Assembly: GCA_022704985.1 (NCBI GenBank)
Contig: JAKJFI010000004.1
Coordinates: forward strand, 1 to 17,208
Reading direction: 5' to 3'
Length of the DNA stretch: 17,208 nt
Origin: Candidatus Omnitrophota bacterium
GTDB lineage: Bacteria; Ratteibacteria; UBA8468; B48-G9; JAFGKM01
The stretch's first letter is position 1, and every line of letters starts with the position of its first letter. The translations under genes and the position numbers were made by a program. The notes below the pieces were generated by a model. The model made no database searches and was not told the origin of the DNA. It worked only from the letters and a program-made list of their open reading frames with translations. Positions 14,600-17,208 of this stretch are shown here, piece after piece.

Positions 14600-15089
14600 G
14601 CAAGCTTATTCAAGGGCAATCAGGATGCTTTCCCGCAGGGGTTATTCTGAAGAGGAGCTGAGGGAAAGACTGAGAGACTTTGCATCGGAAGAGGAAATAA
14701 ACGAGATATTGCGGGAATGCAAACGTAAAAACTACCTGAATGACAAGACGCTTGCAGAACTTCTTGCCGATAAATATCTGAAAAAGGGAAAGGGGTATTT
14801 CTACATAGCTTCAATTCTCAGGAAGCGCGGGATACCCGGAGATATAATAGAAAGCTTTAAGGAAAATTTTGATTTTGAGAATGAGTTTAAGACAGCCCGG
14901 AAATATTTTCTTGAAAACCGAAAGAAGAAAAAACTTTCGACACTGGTCTTTTCGTTAAAAAACAGTGGTTTTTCATTTTGTACGGTGCACCGGTTGATAA
15001 ATAATATACGAGAAGATAACCAAATAGAATCCCCACATCTTGACCCTCTACCTCCGCAGAGGGAGAAAACGGGCAGGGAAAAGGAATGA
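14589..15089 (+). CDS. recX: Regulatory protein RecX
   Basis: A 166-residue alpha-helical RecX, which binds and limits RecA filaments. AIRMLSRRGYSEEELRERL near the N-terminus is the characteristic first helical repeat, and the following KNYLNDKTLAELLADKYL and KGKGYFYIASILRKRGIP are also typical. It starts with GTG at 14589, inside the end of htrA, so translation is probably coupled; AAGGG lies too close to be a normal ribosome binding site. The last ~20 residues (SPHLDPLPPQREKTGREKE) are not RecX-like and correspond to a repeat that has entered the 3' end. recA is about 2.8 kb upstream, so the pair is separated by an oxidoreductase and htrA. alaS starts directly after the stop. Confidence 0.9.
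   Translation: MKNKQAYSRAIRMLSRRGYSEEELRERLRDFASEEEINEILRECKRKNYLNDKTLAELLADKYLKKGKGYFYIASILRKRGIPGDIIESFKENFDFENEFKTARKYFLENRKKKKLSTLVFSLKNSGFSFCTVHRLINNIREDNQIESPHLDPLPPQREKTGREKE
15029..15083. repeat. Palindromic repeat inside the 3' end of recX
   Basis: The segment contains a perfect six-base-pair inverted repeat, CCCTCT (15044-15049) and AGAGGG (15058-15063), with an eight-base loop, preceded by AATCCCCACATCTTGA. Repeats of the CCCTC...GAGGG type are widespread intergenic elements in environmental bacteria; when read in this frame they give the recurrent peptide PHLxPLP. Here the repeat supplies the RecX C-terminus. The AAGG just after it (15081-15084) serves alaS. Confidence 0.55.
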
Positions 15090-17208
15090 ATGGACAGCAA
15101 AACAATAAGGGCTTTATACCTGGATTATTTCAGAGAAAAAGAACATGCTGTTGTTCCGGGCAGCGGCCTGATTCCGCATGACGACCCCACTCTGTTGTTT
15201 ACCAGCGCAGGAATGGTGCAGTTCAAGAAGCTGTGGGCAACTCCAGCCGCCCTGCCGTATTCGAGAGTGGCAACCTGCCAGAAATGCATGAGGGCGGGGG
15301 GCAAAGACAGCGATATCGACAACATCGGCATCACAGGCAGGCACCATACCTTCTTTGAAATGCTCGGTAATTTTTCGTTCGGCGATTATTTCAAGAAAGA
15401 AGCTATAGAGTGGGCGTTCGAATTTGTTATCTCCCGCCTGAAAATCAAGGAAGACGTTATCTGGGCGTCATACTACGAGAAAGATGATGAGACCTGCGGC
15501 ATATGGAAAAAATACCTGCCTTCAGACAGGATAGTGCCGCTTTCCGAAAAGGATAATTTCTGGGGGCCTGCCGGAGATACCGGACCCTGCGGACCCTGCA
15601 CGGAACTCTATATTGATTTCGGGAAAGATAAATCCTGCGGGCAGGACTGCAAGCCCGGATGCGAATGCAGCCGCTTCCTTGAATTCTGGAATCTTGTATT
15701 CCCGCAGTATGACAAGCAGAAAGACGGTTCAATGCCTCCTTTGAAGAGAAGGGGCGTTGATACCGGCATGGGGCTGGAAAGAATCGCGAGAATCCTGCAG
15801 AATGCACCGTCTAACTACGAGACCGACCTTTTTTTGCCCATCATAAAAGAAATAGAAAAAATCTCCGGACATAGTTATCAAGATAAAGAGAAGAAACCGC
15901 AGTTTCGGATAATCGCCGACCACATAAGAGCGGCCGTTTTTCTCATAGACGACAACATCCTTCCGTCGAACGAAGGGAGAGGATACGTTTTAAGGAGAAT
16001 ACTTAGGCGAGCAGGCATAACCGGTTCCAGTCTCGGAATAAACGAGATTTTTCTCAATCATCTCAGTTATGTGCCGATAAGAATAATGCAGGATGCATAT
16101 CCGTCATTGAAGGAGCATGCCGAGCTGATAAAGAAGGTCGTACATGAAGAAGAAGAAAGGTTTCAGGCACTCCTGGACTCCGCAGGCAAGAATTTCCATG
16201 ATGTAACAGGCCAGATTAAGGATGAGATTATCCCGGGAGAGCTTGTGTTCAAACTTTACGATACGTACGGGATTCCCAGGGACCTTATCGAAGACCTGGC
16301 GTCTCAGGAAAACAGGATAGTAGATTGGAACGGTTTTGATAAACAACTTGAGGAGCAAAAACACATTTCAAGATTTTCTACAAGCGCCGGATTGCATAAA
16401 ACGGCTGTGCTGGAGAAGAGTCCGCTGAATGAAACGGTATTTCTCGGCTATTCCGGAACAGAAGGTGAAGGAAATATCGTTGCAATCTACAGGGACGATA
16501 AGAAGAACTTTTATATCGTTCTGGACAGAACTCCGTTCTACCCTGAGAAGGGGGGACAGGTTGGTGACCGGGGAACGCTGAAAAATGCGGATATGAGTTT
16601 TGATGTGACCGATACGCAGATTGACGAGAAAGGGATTATATATCACATAGGCAAACTGAAAAAGGGCGATTTTGATAGGTTGATGCAAAATACAAAGGTA
16701 ATCGCCGCCGTTGACGCTGAATTCAGAAAGGCGGTTTCAATCAATCATACAGCGACGCATCTTCTGCACTATGCTCTGCGGCAGGTGCTTGGAAACGGCA
16801 TAAGGCAGGCCGGTTCATACGTGGCAGGCGGAAGGTTAAGGTTTGATTTCGTGTGCTTTGAGAATCTTGACGAAGAAAAGGTTGAAAAGGTTGAGTCTAT
16901 AATCCAGGAAAAGATTATAAAAAACAGTCCGGTTGTTGTTGAGGAGATGTCCCTTGATGACGCTATTGGCAGGGGCGCGATAGCTCTTTTCCACGAGAAA
17001 TACGGTGAGAAGGTAAGGGTTATACAGACAGGGGATTATCATGCGGAAGTATGCGGCGGTACGCACACTGACACGACGGGAAGTATGCTGTTGTTCCGGA
17101 TAACGGGTTTCTCCAGCATAGGCAAGAATCTCAAGCGCATTGAGGCCGTGACGTACAGGGAGGCGCTGGGAATACTTGAAGGTTGCAAGAAAACAATCGA
17201 CCGGATTG
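15090..17208 (+). CDS. alaS: Alanyl-tRNA synthetase, 3' end outside window
   Basis: The first 706 codons of a class II synthetase (usually about 870 residues) that charges tRNA-Ala. The catalytic core shows TSAGMVQFKKLW, CQKCMRAGGK (63-72) and RHHTFFEMLGNFSFGDYF (84-101), plus GVDTGMGLERIA. The editing domain has HTATHLLH (H553, H557) and CGGTH (C655, H659), the zinc-type deacylation site, so proofreading of mischarged Ser/Gly is intact. Between residues 183 and 193 a cluster CGQDCKPGCEC (C183, C187, C191, C193) lies just before FLEFWNLVF and looks like a small zinc knuckle. The oligomerisation region is cut off by the window end. ATG 15090 abuts the recX stop (TGA 15087-15089); AAGG at 15081-15084 is the ribosome binding site. 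Confidence 0.97.
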   Translation, partial: MDSKTIRALYLDYFREKEHAVVPGSGLIPHDDPTLLFTSAGMVQFKKLWATPAALPYSRVATCQKCMRAGGKDSDIDNIGITGRHHTFFEMLGNFSFGDYFKKEAIEWAFEFVISRLKIKEDVIWASYYEKDDETCGIWKKYLPSDRIVPLSEKDNFWGPAGDTGPCGPCTELYIDFGKDKSCGQDCKPGCECSRFLEFWNLVFPQYDKQKDGSMPPLKRRGVDTGMGLERIARILQNAPSNYETDLFLPIIKEIEKISGHSYQDKEKKPQFRIIADHIRAAVFLIDDNILPSNEGRGYVLRRILRRAGITGSSLGINEIFLNHLSYVPIRIMQDAYPSLKEHAELIKKVVHEEEERFQALLDSAGKNFHDVTGQIKDEIIPGELVFKLYDTYGIPRDLIEDLASQENRIVDWNGFDKQLEEQKHISRFSTSAGLHKTAVLEKSPLNETVFLGYSGTEGEGNIVAIYRDDKKNFYIVLDRTPFYPEKGGQVGDRGTLKNADMSFDVTDTQIDEKGIIYHIGKLKKGDFDRLMQNTKVIAAVDAEFRKAVSINHTATHLLHYALRQVLGNGIRQAGSYVAGGRLRFDFVCFENLDEEKVEKVESIIQEKIIKNSPVVVEEMSLDDAIGRGAIALFHEKYGEKVRVIQTGDYHAEVCGGTHTDTTGSMLLFRITGFSSIGKNLKRIEAVTYREALGILEGCKKTIDRI

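Noticed and set aside
1..17208. CRISPR array, transposase, tRNA/rRNA genes, prophage or defence genes
   Set aside because: None was seen on either strand. Repeats present are short, diverged and dispersed, not regularly spaced.

Overview
The window reads as ordinary bacterial chromosome from an uncultured, free-living lineage of moderate GC. Hand counts of sample lines give about 38% GC in the first gene and 45-60% in the ilv genes. All stops, including TGA, fit the standard code. A two-subunit acetolactate synthase, class I KARI, separate ilvC and recA neighbourhoods, recX directly before alaS, and several Gfo/Idh/MocA and glycosidase genes are consistent with candidate phyla such as Omnitrophota or Ratteibacteria. 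That placement is a guess from gene content only.

Layout. Positions 68-1096 (minus strand) hold a Gfo/Idh/MocA oxidoreductase with its own promoter, a ~147-nt leader and a possible 22-codon coupled leader ORF. Positions 1338-2010 hold fragments of at least one broken glycoside-hydrolase-type gene. An intact clan-A-like glycosidase follows (2111-3550), then a short in-frame remnant after its stop codon (3551-3643). From 3656 to the right end everything is on the plus strand. A promoter (3656-3684) leads into a LeuD-family dehydratase small subunit, isocitrate dehydrogenase, purA, ilvB, ilvN, ilvC and thpR. A second promoter at 10658 drives recA, followed by a second Gfo/Idh/MocA oxidoreductase, an HtrA/DegP protease, recX and the first 706 codons of alaS, which is cut by the window end.

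How the genes work together. icd and the LeuD-like subunit suggest a route to 2-oxoglutarate through an aconitase-type dehydratase, whose large subunit is not here. ilvB, ilvN and ilvC make the first steps of valine and isoleucine synthesis; ilvD is not in the window. purA commits IMP to AMP. recA and recX are recombinase and modulator, separated by an oxidoreductase and a periplasmic protease. The left end is a carbohydrate-linked accessory region in decay.

Intergenic gaps in the right-hand part carry short repeat-like sequences (6629-6693, 8943-9024, 12977-13041). A fourth (about 15029-15083) has run into the 3' end of recX and is translated as its tail. I see no CRISPR array, tRNA, rRNA, transposase, prophage gene or defence system. 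The most interesting points are the non-canonical cofactor loop of IlvC, the LeuD-like/Icd pairing, the glycosidase graveyard and the repeat-derived RecX tail. I do not find a convincing new multi-gene system.
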